Numbered from the stretch's first letter, positions 1 through 12,133 are shown. The stretch is DNA of 64,000 bases from Tubulanus polymorphus (GCF_964204645.1 NC_134026.1:2356001-2420000); one strand, 5' to 3'. The notes: generated by a model not told the origin, from the sequence alone. Made by a program: numbers and translations.

Positions 1-3000
1 GCTGAATGGTCTGACTTATCGAAATTTGACTCGTAATGCCAACTAGAGCGACATTGAGACAGATATCCGGCTACAATTAACTGACTTTCTCACCCACGGA
101 GACCATATGTACCAATGTTTATTTCATGGCGAAAAATAACCACAGTCTCTGGGGTGTATATCACCGGAATATTTCCCCGGACGATTTAAATAAATTCCCG
201 ACACCACATGTCTTATCGTCACACTCTGTACATAGTGGATCTATACTTCCCATAATAACCGGTGCAGTCGAGAAGATAAAAGGCTCCACGGGGTGTGACA
301 GAATATCACTTGACATTTTCAGGTTTATACTTTTACTGCTTGTGATTTTATCTTTAAACGTACGGCCTTGAACTTGGTGAGATGAAAGGCGATTCGTATG
401 GAATATAAAGCGCTTAATAAAGGAACAGACGGCGATAGTTCGTTGCGCGTTGGGGGATACTCGAAATCTGTTTTCAGATAGAAGAATATTTTCTCTACGA
501 GTACTTTCATTTTCTATTTTCAACACCGAAATCTCCACGTCACTGAGGACTAAATTATACATTCAGAAAAAAAAACGTCCATTAAGACAAGTTCTAACTA
601 TATATCTCCGATTGGAATTCCAGATAATTAGACATTCGGCAATGGGTTTTGGCCATCTTGCGTTTTAAATCCAGGGCTGTCAGGAAGATCCTTGGTTAAT
701 CTAGGTTTAGATTGGTTGACGAGGTACAATTTGGAGACGGCACTGTTCTGTGAATACTGATATCCCCACTCGAAGGGATACACGACAATTATACAATGCT
801 ATTACAACCCTTCAATCTTTTCAAACTCACAACGATTTTACTGTTTAATTATTCCAATTTCCAATCTGATTTTGTTTATCTTCTTTGATTGTGTAATCGA
901 TTGAATACCAAATTATTGAGATACCTCCAAATTGGCATTACGTTAGTATATTGTTGTAACTATGGACTCTAAAGCGACTCATTTTCGAGTCAATGATATA
1001 AAAAATACTAAATTTCAAAAACAAATCATAATCTTTTTATTTACTATGCGCTATCTTCGGGGGTGAAAACGTTCTTGTCGATGTTGTCGCCGGCGGGAAC
1101 CCGACCACAGGCAGCGCATAAGGCTCTTCCAGCTTCGACACAACTGGGGATTCTCGGCCGTGAATCTAATCCATTTGCAGCAAGCGCGGTTTATCTAGGA
1201 TAACGCGATAATTCCATCTTTATAGTAATCAATTACTTCCGTAATCAACTGCGACACGATTTATTTCCTGAAAAACATGACAAACCGCCATTGCGCATGT
1301 GCTTGGTTTTTTTAAACACATGAGTCTCACTTCCGGGTATATTTGACCTGCTGTTAATTTTTCTTCATTTATACGTTGCGATGGCAAAAGTTGTAATTAC
1401 ATAATGATAAAACAGGCAGCAGCCACATCTACGGCCAGAGACATTGCGGCAAACTATTAGATAGCCTCCCGCGTATTAACCACGCGTATATAATGTGCGA
1501 ACTGAATGAAAATGACTAGTCGAGGGGAATAATTTGATGATGGAAAATTTTGATTAAATCATACATATATATGTCGTATATCGTTGTCTGGACTTATTGA
1601 AATGCATCTGGACTCTTGATATTAGTCGCTGGGTATTAAAACCGATGCATTTATGAATAATATCCTCCAAATTGGTTGAACCATCTACAGAAAGTATGTA
1701 GATTTCAGATTAAATCTATAAGGAATCAACGTCAGATTAAAGTGAAGGGCATTTCAATGACAAAACCGATAGAAAACTCCGTTTGATATCATTACAAAGT
1801 ACCGTACGCTTAATAAAAGGATTGTTGAAGGGTTAATCGATTCTTGATTCAAAATCTGAGCAACTCGTTTAGTTGTCCAGTAACTCTCTGTTTAACGAAG
1901 TATTTGGTTCTGAAATTCTCTAACATTACCAGAGCAATTAATGCCAAATTTAGATATACACATAGATTCATAAGATGAAGAACTGGAAACCTGATAGGTC
2001 GTAGGGTGTGGTGGTAAATGTATCATATTGTACAGGCTACACTCTGACCATAAGTTACAACTAAATACGTATCGATTCAACTGATAAATTCCGAAGATGT
2101 ACTTTTAAACTACTTGTATGGCTTGTGAATGCGACTGAATCATCAATCAAAATATTACCTGTCCAACATTAATGTGCAAATTATTCGTTACAGTTTTTTG
2201 AATCACGTGCCCGCAGAAGGTCATTCTTTCTTTAACATGCAGTAACACAATGATTGTCAAACTGAATATTCAATTCAAATGTTAGTGCCTGGATGTGGTT
2301 AAAAATGAAATAATCTTTACTGGGTCAATCGTCATAATCAACTTTTTCTTTCTTTCATGAATAAAATATGGTTTGTTGTTTCATTTTAATCAAACCAAAA
2401 ATTCGAATGCCTCCCCTACTTATTTCGAGGATTAATTAGAAATATATGCGACAAATTGGTGGCGCTTTCTTTCTAATTTTTATCATTAAAAAATTTGGAA
2501 GATGACTTTGAATTTCTCATTCAAACATCCCTGCATAGATTGCCCTGTACGTACCTGTTGTTTTAGTAACGGTGCTATTTAAATCCCGAGTGTTTGAACA
2601 GTGATGAGTGACAATCCGGTTTACGTGTGTAGGTACGTATATCCCCATCTGGTGTCGAGGAGCGCTTTACCACTCTGGACGTTCTTGTCATCAATTGATT
2701 CGGTGTCTGTTTCATCAACCAGGCGAGTAAATATTCACACACACACAGCAAAATTATACGTATCAGCGCAACATGATCGCAAACTGCGACGTGACCACGA
2801 CGCAAATTACATTTTAAGATAATAATCTAACAGATGAATACGTTTTAATTGATATCGGCGTAGATAAAAAAATATCGATTATAAATTCACAGGTATTTAA
2901 GCGATTTAACGGTATAATTCTTAATTCTTACATTTTCAAGATACAGAAATTTGTTTCAATCGCATAATGATTATGATCGAAGCTTGAACGTTTATTCTAA

Positions 3001-4156
3001 GGCGACGTTGTGGGATTTTTAGCGTACGGCAGGCAGTAAAGGGATGGATATTTCTGGGCTACAGATCAACAGGAATTTTTCAAAACCGTATTTCTTTATC
3101 GTATTACTTTCTATCATCTCGATCGGACAAGGTGTAATCTATTTCTGACTAGATACATCAATGCAGTTCGTTAATATAATTTATTGTGGCTTTGCTTGCG
3201 GGAACGAAGTTTCCCACTTCATCCGGCATCTGAAAGATTGCAAAATTGTTTATTAATTCGTGATAATGGTGTAAGTTAACCACGGACTAATGAGAAAATT
3301 AAGAAAGCAGGAAAAGTGTATAACCAAAATATGATGACAACTTGTTTCAGTAAATTATACCCAACATTGTCAGTGGTTTTTTACGTATTTCAATACTTAA
3401 AAAAGTTCTATAACTTCTTTTCTGTTCGACGACTGATTATGCATTTTTAAAAGCTTTTTTTACCATTCAAATGTCAATTAGAATTTAGACTTTATTAATT
3501 GTCCTATTCAGGCTTTCATTTGGTTCAAACGAATGGAATGCACAGAACACATTAAAAGGGCTCTTCAAGTCGCAATTGCATAAAAATAACAGATGATGAA
3601 AACCTGTCTCAGTAAATTATACGCAACACTGAGTGGTTTTTGACGCGTCACGATCCTTTGATAATGACAAAGTTTTATTTTCAATGACTCCTTTTCTAAT
3701 TTATTAGCGTTTTCATTATTTAACCGTCAATTAGAATTTAGATAGCCCCTCATTTCAGATATATACGACCTCATTTGTACTATTCAGGTTTTCAGCTGGG
3801 AATACATTATACTTTGAAATGAGTGAAATGCGAATTAAGACGTCCCAGTACAGAAGTCTCTACTGAGGATCGGCATTACCTAAGTTCTTTAAGTACCAGT
3901 AGCAATTGTTCGCATTTTTTTCTTTATGATTTTCGGTATATGGATCTAGTCTGACTGGTTAAAGGGTCATTGCTAGATCAGTCAGTGCCTTGAAGCATTC
4001 ACATATCGATACAACTGCAGTTATTTCAACCTAAGGAAAATAAGGAATATTAGAAAAACCTTGGCTGGTGACTTGGTAAAAGATATTAATAAATTTAAAA
4101 GAAGTGGTAAATCAATCACTTAAAGGCTCTTAGAAATCAGGCTCTACGATCTGGAT
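1..4156. other. Region upstream of the transporter genes, no confident gene
   Basis: No exon of a recognised protein family could be assembled here. The longest open frames (for example 161-562 on the minus strand) have no recognisable motif and lie in AT-rich DNA. Two things stand out. A GC-rich 147-base frame at 1044-1190 on the minus strand is listed separately. From about 3179 onward the sequence is the upstream part of a duplication that recurs from 7746, so 3179-4156 probably contains the promoter and 5' untranslated region of the first transporter gene. No convincing TATA box was seen in front of 4157. Confidence 0.6.
1044..1190 (-). pseudogene. GC-rich 48-codon reading frame with a Cys-x2-Cys motif, possible relic exon or SINE
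   Basis: On the minus strand an open frame of 48 codons runs from just after a TAA to a TAG at 1046-1044, followed within a few bases by AATAAA (1041-1036). It contains the segment SCVEAGRALCAACGRVPAG, with three cysteines including a CxxC pair, and ends in VFTPEDSA. The stretch is clearly richer in G+C than its surroundings. No ATG opens the frame and no partner exon was found. It could be a 3' terminal exon of an unseen gene, a fragment of a transposon protein, or a SINE that is open by chance. I do not recognise the family with certainty. Confidence 0.3.
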
Positions 4157-7100
4157 ATGTCTAAAGTTACGCCAGTGAACGATACCCTAGTGAACGGTAC
4201 CCCGGTGAACGATGACGTTGAAAACGGTGGAGAGCAATCAGAAGACACCGCATCAAAGTCAGAAAGATTTAAGAAATGGATGAAAGGGCCGTTGAAAGAT
4301 TGGTTGAAAGGACCGTTGAAAGAATGGTTCAAAGATAATGCGTTGCTAGTTGCAATGATATTGGCGATGATAATTGGTATAGGAATGGGAATCGGTCTGC
4401 GATTAAAACCAACTCCATGGACGAAACGAGAGATTATGTACCTCGCATTTCCAGGACAACTGCTGTTGAGAATGCTGAAGATGCTGATTTTACCACTGAT
4501 CATCTCAAGTTTGATATCTGGTTTGGCAGCTTTGGATTCCAAAGCCAGCGGCCGGATTGGTTTGTTTACTATCGCTTACTACATGTGTACAACGATCATT
4601 GCTGTCATTTTGGGCATCATTTTGGTGTTGGCAATAAAACCAGGATCAAACAGTGAGATCAAATCCACTCGAAAATCACGGATCGTGAATCCGGTTGATT
4701 CGATTTTAGATCTAATCAGGTATTGTTCATCTTTTTTCGTACTTATGTATAATTAAAAGTCACAGAGTTCAATTAATCATTCTCTTTTCAGGAATATGTT
4801 TCCAATGAATCTCGTAGAAGCAACATTCAAGCAGGTTCGTGGCATGTAGTGCATTCATCAATTTCCATGATCGTTCTATCGAAATTTTATTCTTTACTTT
4901 TTTATGTTATTCTTTTTATCGTTTCAGACAAAAACAGTCCTTGTGAAGGAAAAGACTGAAGTCGTCAGTACAACAACTGCCACAGCTATAACTAGCGCAA
5001 TGCGTAAGCTGCTGTTAACAGCTTTTGTTTTTATACAATTTCTTTGTATCTTTTCCGTTGATCTATTTGTTCGGATAAATATTGAATGCTGGTATAAATA
5101 TAATATGACAATTAAGATATCCGAAAGAAAAGAATAGTTGAATTAGAATATAGTTTTGGTATTCGGAACAAATTAACAGCGATTTCCAGTGACAGATTCA
5201 CAGCGATGGCCGAACCCATAAACAATATTTGCATTGAATCGAAGACAAAATCATCTTTTCTCTAATAGTTTATATGCACCATTATGTTTGTTTTTGAAAA
5301 TGAATAGATAATTTTTTGTTACAGAAACAACAATGGGTACATTTGTTCAAGGTAAGCGCATTTTTGAGAACATTTATGAAAACCAAAAATCGAGTTTTAA
5401 TATTTGAAGCTCGTTCTGCAAGTCTTTCTCCCCGTTTCAGAAACGGATGAAGGTTATTACCCGACTGTGACCCTTTCCAGCGGTTCTAACATTCTCGGCA
5501 TCGTAGTTTTCGTAATTGCTTTCGGCATTGTGATCGGTAGATTGGGTGAAAAAGGACGACCTTTGGTTCTATTTTTCGATTCCCTGAACGAAGCTGTTAT
5601 GAAACTCATCACGATAGTTATATGGTACGTATGAACCTGGTGAGGTTTGTATGAGTTGTGCTTATTGAATGAAGTTTAAATAATAAACATATCAACGCTT
5701 TCAATTCGGTCAGTTGTGATTTCAAGCGACTGTGTATTATCAACGGCCCAATTTCCCCCCTCCCTTTAGATAGGGCTATACAACACAACAAGTACATAGA
5801 TTCTAGAATCGTTTTCAGGTATTCTCCGATCGGTGTGGTATTTCTGGTGGCGGCAAAGATTGTAGCTATGGACAAACCGACTGAGGTCCTCACACAACTC
5901 GGAAAATACATGGGCACAGTTTTGGCCGGTTTGGCAATTCACGGTTTGATCATTCTACCGGTGATATACGCGGTTATCGTTAGAAAAAATCCATTCACTT
6001 TCATTTATAAAGTTGGCCAGGCTCTGATAACAGCATTAGCCACGGCATCCAGGTGAGCGGAAGACTTAGAAATAAAGCGAAATCGAAATTACATAAGTGA
6101 CGTTCATATTGATGAAAACACGTTTTCCAATGTCCATTCATATTGTTATCCATTGCATAGCGCATAAGTTCAAGGGTTTTGGTTTTTTCTTTAAATAGTG
6201 CGGCCACACTTCCGGTCACATTCCAGTGTTTGGAAGAGAAAAACAAAGTCGACAAGCGAGTGACACGATTCATGCTTCCCATCGGTGCCACAATAAACAT
6301 GGATGGAACAGCTCTGTACGAAGCTGTAGCCGCCATTTTCATAGCACAAATCAACAACATCACTTTGAGTTTTGGCCAAGTAATCGTTGTGAGGTGAAAA
6401 TAATTCAACATTTACAGTAACGGCAATAATAATAATAATACGTGTCAGATCACTTTAGTGAACTCATCATTTGATAAATCAACACTATATATTAAAGTTC
6501 GTACGTATTTGCTCAGATGAGCTTTAACGATCAAGAATGTCTCAATAAATTCTCTATAACAGACAATTTATAGTATTCGTTTTCATCAAGAAAATAAAAT
6601 TCGAAAATTAGTGATAAGCGCATGAACTTATTCATAAAATGCAGTACATCACTAATGAACATCGAAGCTCCATCTCAATAATTATGTATGAGATATTCTG
6701 TATGTACTTGCAAAGCGCTTTCAGCGAATAATACGTCAATCGACCTAAGTATTTCATAGTTATAGATAATACAGTCTTATATTATTATCACATTTTCTAC
6801 TGTTTTTCGCTGTAGTTGAAATTCATTATTTCGATTGATTTCAGCATAACTGCTACGGCCGCTTCTATCGGAGCGGCTGGTGTACCTCAAGCAGGTCTTG
6901 TCACCATGATTATAGTGCTAACGGCAGTAGGGCTACCGTCCGACGACATCTCTCTGATTTTGGCTATCGATTGGTTCCTGTAAGTAGCTGTAAAATCTTC
7001 ATTATTTTTATCGACCGAGTTTTAATACTCGTGGATTTGTTCAAGATTCGAACCCCTAAGGAATCGAGACTCAAAATAATGCATTGGACGTTGAATTCTA

Positions 7101-7388
7101 CGATATATATTTGACCTGCTGGGTTTTCTGTTTTGTAGGGACCGTTTCAGAACATCAGTGAACGTACTTGGAGATTCGATCGGAACTGGCGTAGTTGAGA
7201 AACTGTGTCACGAACAACTGAAAGATCCTGCCGATGACATAGAACTAAAGCCAGTAGAAAATGAAGTTGGTGAAACAAACGAAAACTCCGTCGTCGAAAA
7301 GCAGGTTCCAAAACCAAATTCTTCGAATGGAATAGAGCCGAAAAACGATGCCGAAAGCAAAAATAAAACCAATACAAAGAAAGCATAG
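4157..7388 (+). CDS. SLC1A: Excitatory amino acid transporter, SLC1 family (tandem copy A)
   Basis: Predicted sodium-coupled glutamate/aspartate transporter of the plasma membrane, 568 residues. Coding exons: 4157-4719, 4792-4834, 4928-5003, 5325-5351, 5441-5624, 5819-6052, 6199-6393, 6845-6979, 7139-7388; all junctions fit GT/AG and keep frame. Family landmarks: first transmembrane segments in exon 1 ([19 protein letters not shown]), the TM7 signature [18 protein letters not shown] in exon 7, the HP2 loop [15 protein letters not shown] in exon 8, and TM8 [13 protein letters not shown] in exons 8-9. The Asp and second Arg of DRFR match residues that bind the amino group and the side-chain carboxylate in EAATs, favouring acidic substrates over the neutral ASCT type. 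Oddities: HP1 reads ATASSAATLP, with alanines at two of the four usual serines; the TM3-TM4 loop has no N-glycosylation sequon; the N-terminus carries an 8-residue repeat ([16 protein letters not shown]). The ATG at 4157 aligns with that of copy B. Confidence 0.95.
4278..4337 (+). repeat. 24-base in-frame repeat in exon 1 of transporter copy A
   Basis: The cytoplasmic N-terminus repeats an 8-residue unit, WMKGPLKD then WLKGPLKE then the partial WFKD. The underlying DNA repeats with a 24-base period. Copy B has only the single WFKD form, so the repeat is either an expansion in A or a contraction in B. Confidence 0.8.
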
Positions 7389-7443
7389 ATATATTTCGAA
7401 TGTTTCCATGTAAACCTTATAGATAGATCTAATGATATTTGAT

Positions 7444-7533
7444 AAATTGGTAATACTTATATCCAGTTAGTATAAATTGGTAATACTTATATCCAGTTAG
7501 TATAAATTGATAATATTTATATTCAGTTAGTAT
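7444..7533. repeat. Three 30-base direct tandem repeats
   Basis: Units start at 7444, 7474 and 7504. The first two are identical and the third differs at a few positions. They lie just after the stop codon of transporter copy A, in its probable 3' untranslated region. Confidence 0.9.
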
Positions 7534-7723
7534 AGTTCACTTTTTTGATGCCACTATAAAACGTTACAATAATGATTACATACATTGATAACTGCGTTAA
7601 GGGGCCAGTGTGAGTCGATGTGCACTACGTCATCAATATTGGCGTTTCAAAATAAAAATTACGATTGTGAATTTGGCGTTTATTTTGAATTCGAATATTT
7701 TCTAACGTTCTCATGTTCTCTTC

Positions 7724-7729
7724 AATAAA
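7724..7729 (+). promoter_or_regulatory. Possible polyadenylation signal for transporter copy A
   Basis: An AATAAA hexamer about 335 bases after the stop codon; another lies at 7651-7656. Either could serve. The duplicated upstream block of copy B starts only about 20 bases further on. Confidence 0.4.
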
Positions 7730-8775
7730 TTCCCATGTCTTATCAATTTATTGTGGCTTTGCTTGCGGGAACGAAGTTTCCCACTTCATCCGGCATCTGA
7801 AAGATTGCAAAATTGTTTATTAATTCGTGGTAATGGTGTAAGTTAACCACGGACTAATGAGAAAATTAAGAAAGTAGGAAAAGTGTATGACCAAAATATG
7901 ATGACAACCTGTTTCTGTAAATTAAACCCAGAATTGTTATTGGTTTTTTACGTATTTCAATACATTAATATGATTTATAGTTTCAAATTCTGTAGCTTCT
8001 TTTATTCGACGACTGATTATGCAGGAGTTATAAGCTTTATTTACCATTCAGATGTCTAGAATTTAGACGTTATTAATTGTCCTATTCAGGCTTTCAGTTT
8101 GGTCAAATGAATGGAATGCACAGAGGACTTTCAAAAAGTTCTATCAGTAACAATTGCAATAACAGATGATGACAACTGCCTCAGTGAATGATAATACACA
8201 ATATTGTGAACGATCATTTACGCATTTTAATCCTCTGATAATGACGAAGTTTCAACTTATATAACTTCTTTGTTATTCGGCAGCTGATTATGCGTGATTT
8301 GTTAGCGTCTTTATTCGTCGTCAGATGTCAATTAGAATTTAGATAGCCCCTCATTTCAGATATATACGACCTCATTTGTCCTATTCAGGTTTTCAGCATG
8401 GAATACATTATACTTTGAAATGAGTGAAATGCACGTAGGACTTCCTGGTATAGAACTTTCTACTGAGGATCGGCATTCACTAAGTTCTTAAGTAGCAATT
8501 GTTCGCATTTTCATGTTTGGTTTTTGGTATATGAGTCTATAGATTTAGTCTGACTGGTTGAAAGTTCCGTGATCGATCAGTGACTTAAGGCATACACATA
8601 TTAATACGGTACGCTGAAATGAAAGTTTTCTTGCATTGAAAGCAATTTCTAGTGCGGTTGATGTAAGAGATACCTTGGCTGGAGACTTGGTGAAGATATT
8701 CATCGAATTTGAAAGACGTGGATAAATCAAGTACTAGAAGATTAAAGTCAGACTTGTGACCGCTTCGAACTAGAT

Positions 8776-11700
8776 ATGTCTAGTGTAACGTATCCTCCAG
8801 CCAACGATGACGTTGAAAACGGTGGAGAGCAATCAAAAAATACAGCACCGAAATCGAGTTCTGAAAAATGTCGGATATGGTTCAAAGATAATGCGTTACT
8901 AATTGCAATGATATTGGCGATGATAATTGGTATAGGAATGGGAATCGGTCTGCGATTAAAACCAACTCCATGGACGAAACGAGAGATTATGTACCTCGCA
9001 TTTCCAGGACAACTGCTGTTGAGAATGCTGAAGATGCTGATTTTACCACTGATCATCTCAAGTTTGATATCTGGTTTGGCAGCTTTGGATTCCAAAGCCA
9101 GCGGCCGGATTGGTTTGTTTACTATCGCTTACTACATGTGTACAACGATCATTGCTGTCATTTTGGGCATCATTTTGGTGTTGGCAATAAAACCAGGATC
9201 AAACAGTGAGATCAAATCCACTCGAAAATCACGGATCGTGAATCCGGTTGATTCGATTTTAGATCTAATCAGGTATTGTTCATCTTTGTTCGTACTTATA
9301 TATAATTAAAAGTCACAGAGTTCAATTAATCATTCTCTTTTCAGGAATATGTTTCCAATGAATCTCATAGAAGCAACATTCAAGCAGGTTCGTGGCATGT
9401 AGTGCATTCATCAATTTCCATGATCGTTCTATCGAAAATTATTTTTTTAATCGTTTCAGACAAAAACAGTCCTTGTGAAGGAAAAGATAAAAGTCGTCAG
9501 TACAACAACTGCTACAACTTTAATGTCTAGTGTGTCCAACGCAACGCGTAAGCTGCTGCTAACATCTATAAAAACTTATTCAATATTTTTAAACCTTTTC
9601 GTTAATTATCTCTTCTCAATGTTATGATTTAATTAACATATCCGAGTTTTGGTTACATTGTAATTGTTTTTAACGATGATGAATCATTTGTTTCAGAAAC
9701 AACAATAGGCACATTTGTTCAAGGTAAGCACATTGTATTTCTCGATAAATGTACCAACTCGATAAATTGTATTTTTGACAGGATCTATCTAAGAATTCTT
9801 ATATCTAAGAATTCTTATTATCGAGTTTTAATATTTGAAGCTCGTTCTGCAAGTCTTTCTCCCCGTTTCAGAAACGGATGAAGGTTATTACCCGACTGTG
9901 ACCCTTTCCAGCGGTTCTAACATTCTCGGCATCGTAGTTTTCGTAATTGCTTTCGGCATTGTGATCGGTAGATTGGGTGAAAAAGGACGACCTTTGGTTG
10001 TTTTTTTCGATTCCCTGAACGAAGCTATTATGAAACTCATCAGAATAGTTATATGGTACGTATGAACTTGGTGAGGTTTGTTTGAGTTGTGCTTATTGAA
10101 TGAAGTTTTAAAATAGATGTATCGAAAGTCAATAGAAACCTGATCAGTACATGTTAATATAATAATATGCACTGGTATGTGGTCTTGAAATAGACACCGG
10201 TAATATACATATCCGTGAATCTATCAAGACGTTATCCAGAAAGGTTTCAAATCATTTTGACGCCGTAAAATCCGTTACAATAATGTTTACTAAACATACA
10301 TTGATACGTGCCTAGCTAGTATGCGTTATTTAAGGGGTTATGTGTGATTCGTCGATGTGCAATGTCAAACATTGTGAATTTCAGCGTTTGTTTTTTAATT
10401 AGAATATGTTTCATAACTCTGATTTCGTTTTTGATAAATTTCAAAGTTAAGAGGATGTGCACTACGTCATCGTCATCGTTGGTCAATTCAATTCAATTAA
10501 CAATGTATTCAAATCCAAAATAGTCAATATTCTTTATTGATCCTTGAAGAAATTATTATCAATTTATATTATGTAATTTATTTTCGACGATATTGTGCAA
10601 TAAATATGTTATTTTTCAAGCGGTAATTATTTTCAAGTTAGTTATCTAATTACGAGGGTGCTACACAAAGAAACAACTACATAAATTCTGAAAATCGTTT
10701 TCAGGTATTCTCCGATCGGTGTGATATTTCTGGTGGCGGCAAAGATTGTAGCTATGGACAAACCGGCTGTCATCCTCGCGCAACTCGGAAAATACATGGG
10801 CACAGTTTTGGCCGGTTTGGCAATTCACGGTTTGATCATTCTACCGGTGATATACGCGGTTATCGTTAGAAAAAATCCATTCACTTTCATTTATAAAGTC
10901 GTCCAGGCTCTGATAACAGCATTAGCCACGGCATCCAGGTGAGAGGAAGACTTAGAATTAAAGCGAAATCGAAATTACATAAGTGACGTTCATATTGATG
11001 AAAACACGTTTTCCAATGTCCATTCATATTGTTATCCATTGCACAGCGCATGTATTCTGGATCTTTTTCATAAAATAGTTCGGCCACACTTCCGGTCACA
11101 TTCCAGTGTTTGGAAGAGAAAAACAAAGTCGACAAGCGAGTGACACGATTCATGCTACCGATCGGTGCCACAATAAACATGGATGGAACAGCTCTGTACG
11201 AAGCTGTAGCCGCCATTTTCATAGCACAAATCAACAACATCACTTTGAGCGTTGGCCAAGTAATAGTTGTGAGGTAGAAATAATTTCGAGAATATCTGAA
11301 TTAAACTTATTCAATTCACTAAACTTAAAATTGATTACATCAATTTTCATCGAAACGTTTTTTTATGAAGACGTATTATTACATGAAATTATTGAGAGAT
11401 GCATGATAGGGGTCTGAACAGGGCTATAGAGTGATTCAGGGCTGTAAATCACTAACGGACGTGGATGGCTCATCAAAAATCAAAATTCTCTATCGACTTA
11501 AGTGTTTCATAGTTATTAATTGTAGTCTTGTATTATCATGATCATTTTCTCCTTTTTTTCGCTGTAGTTGAAATTCATTAATTTGATTTATTTCAGCATA
11601 ACTGCTACGGCCGCTTCTATCGGAGCGGCTGGTGTACCTCAAGCAGGTCTTGTCACCATGATTATAGTGCTAACGGCAGTAGGGCTTCCGTCCAATGACA

Positions 11701-12133
11701 TCTCTCTGATTTTGGCTATCGATTGGTTCCTGTAAGTAGCTATGAAATCTTCATTGTTTTTATAGACTCATAAATTATATTTTGATATTCGTGGATTTGT
11801 TCACGATTTGAACCCAGATCGAATTGAGACTCGAAATAATGCATCGGGCATTGAATTCTACGATTTTTTATTTGACCGTGTTGACGGTTGGATTTTCTGT
11901 TTTGTAGGGACCGTTTCAGAACATCAGTGAACGTACTTGGCGATTCGATCGGAACTGGCGTAGTTGAGAAGCTGTGTCACGAACAACTGAAATATTCCGC
12001 TGATGACATAGAACTAATGCCAGTGGAAAATGAAGTTGGCATTACTAACGAAAATTGCGTTGTCGAAAAGCAGGTTCAACCATCACTAGAAAACTCTTCC
12101 GATGAAATAGAGCCGACAGATGCGAAACTATAG
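8776..12133 (+). CDS. SLC1A: Excitatory amino acid transporter, SLC1 family (tandem copy B)
   Basis: Second copy of the glutamate/aspartate transporter, 542 residues. Coding exons: 8776-9272, 9345-9387, 9460-9547, 9697-9723, 9872-10055, 10705-10938, 11079-11273, 11597-11731, 11908-12133. Exon structure and phases match copy A exactly, so duplication was of genomic DNA rather than by retroposition. It keeps the TM7 signature, HP2 and the TM8 DRFR residues. Differences from A: a shorter N-terminus; an HP1 of ATASSSATLP, with one more serine; exon 3 longer by 12 bases, creating an Asn-Ala-Thr sequon in the extracellular TM3-TM4 loop where EAATs are usually glycosylated; and a divergent C-terminal tail. 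Most of exon 1, including intron 1, is almost base-identical to A, whereas introns 3, 5 and 7 are not. Both genes look intact and could be expressed differently. Confidence 0.95.
10255..10480. repeat. Segment in intron 5 of copy B resembling the 3' flank of copy A
   Basis: This part of intron 5 is colinear with 7551-7735, sharing GTTACAATAATG, ACATACATTGAT, GTGTGA and GATGTGCA in the same order; GTGCACTACGTCATC recurs at 10458. It explains why intron 5 is about 650 bases in B but about 195 in A. It is either a dispersed repeat or a duplicated piece of flank. Confidence 0.55.

Larger units (their letters stand above)
7389..8775. other. Intergenic region between the transporter copies: 3' flank of A, duplicated upstream DNA of B
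   Basis: From 7389 to about 7745 this is the 3' flank of copy A, with AATAAA at 7651 and 7724 and three 30-base direct repeats. From 7746 to 8775 it is a copy of 3179-4156: the first roughly 180 bases are nearly identical, then similarity declines with small gaps. Motifs such as TAGCCCCTCATTTCAGATAT occur in both copies. This is therefore the likely promoter and 5' leader of copy B. Confidence 0.75.

Noticed and set aside
161-562. 133-codon open frame on the minus strand near the left edge
   Set aside because: No recognisable motif, overlaps a plus-strand frame of similar quality, and there are no partner exons. Not reported as a gene.
7030-7060. tRNA B-box-like GGTTCGAATC on the minus strand
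   Set aside because: No matching A box, acceptor stem or anticodon arm can be drawn; it lies in transporter intron 8.
8545-8730. Minus-strand frame upstream of transporter B
   Set aside because: Lies in the duplicated non-coding block; the equivalent frame is not kept upstream of copy A.
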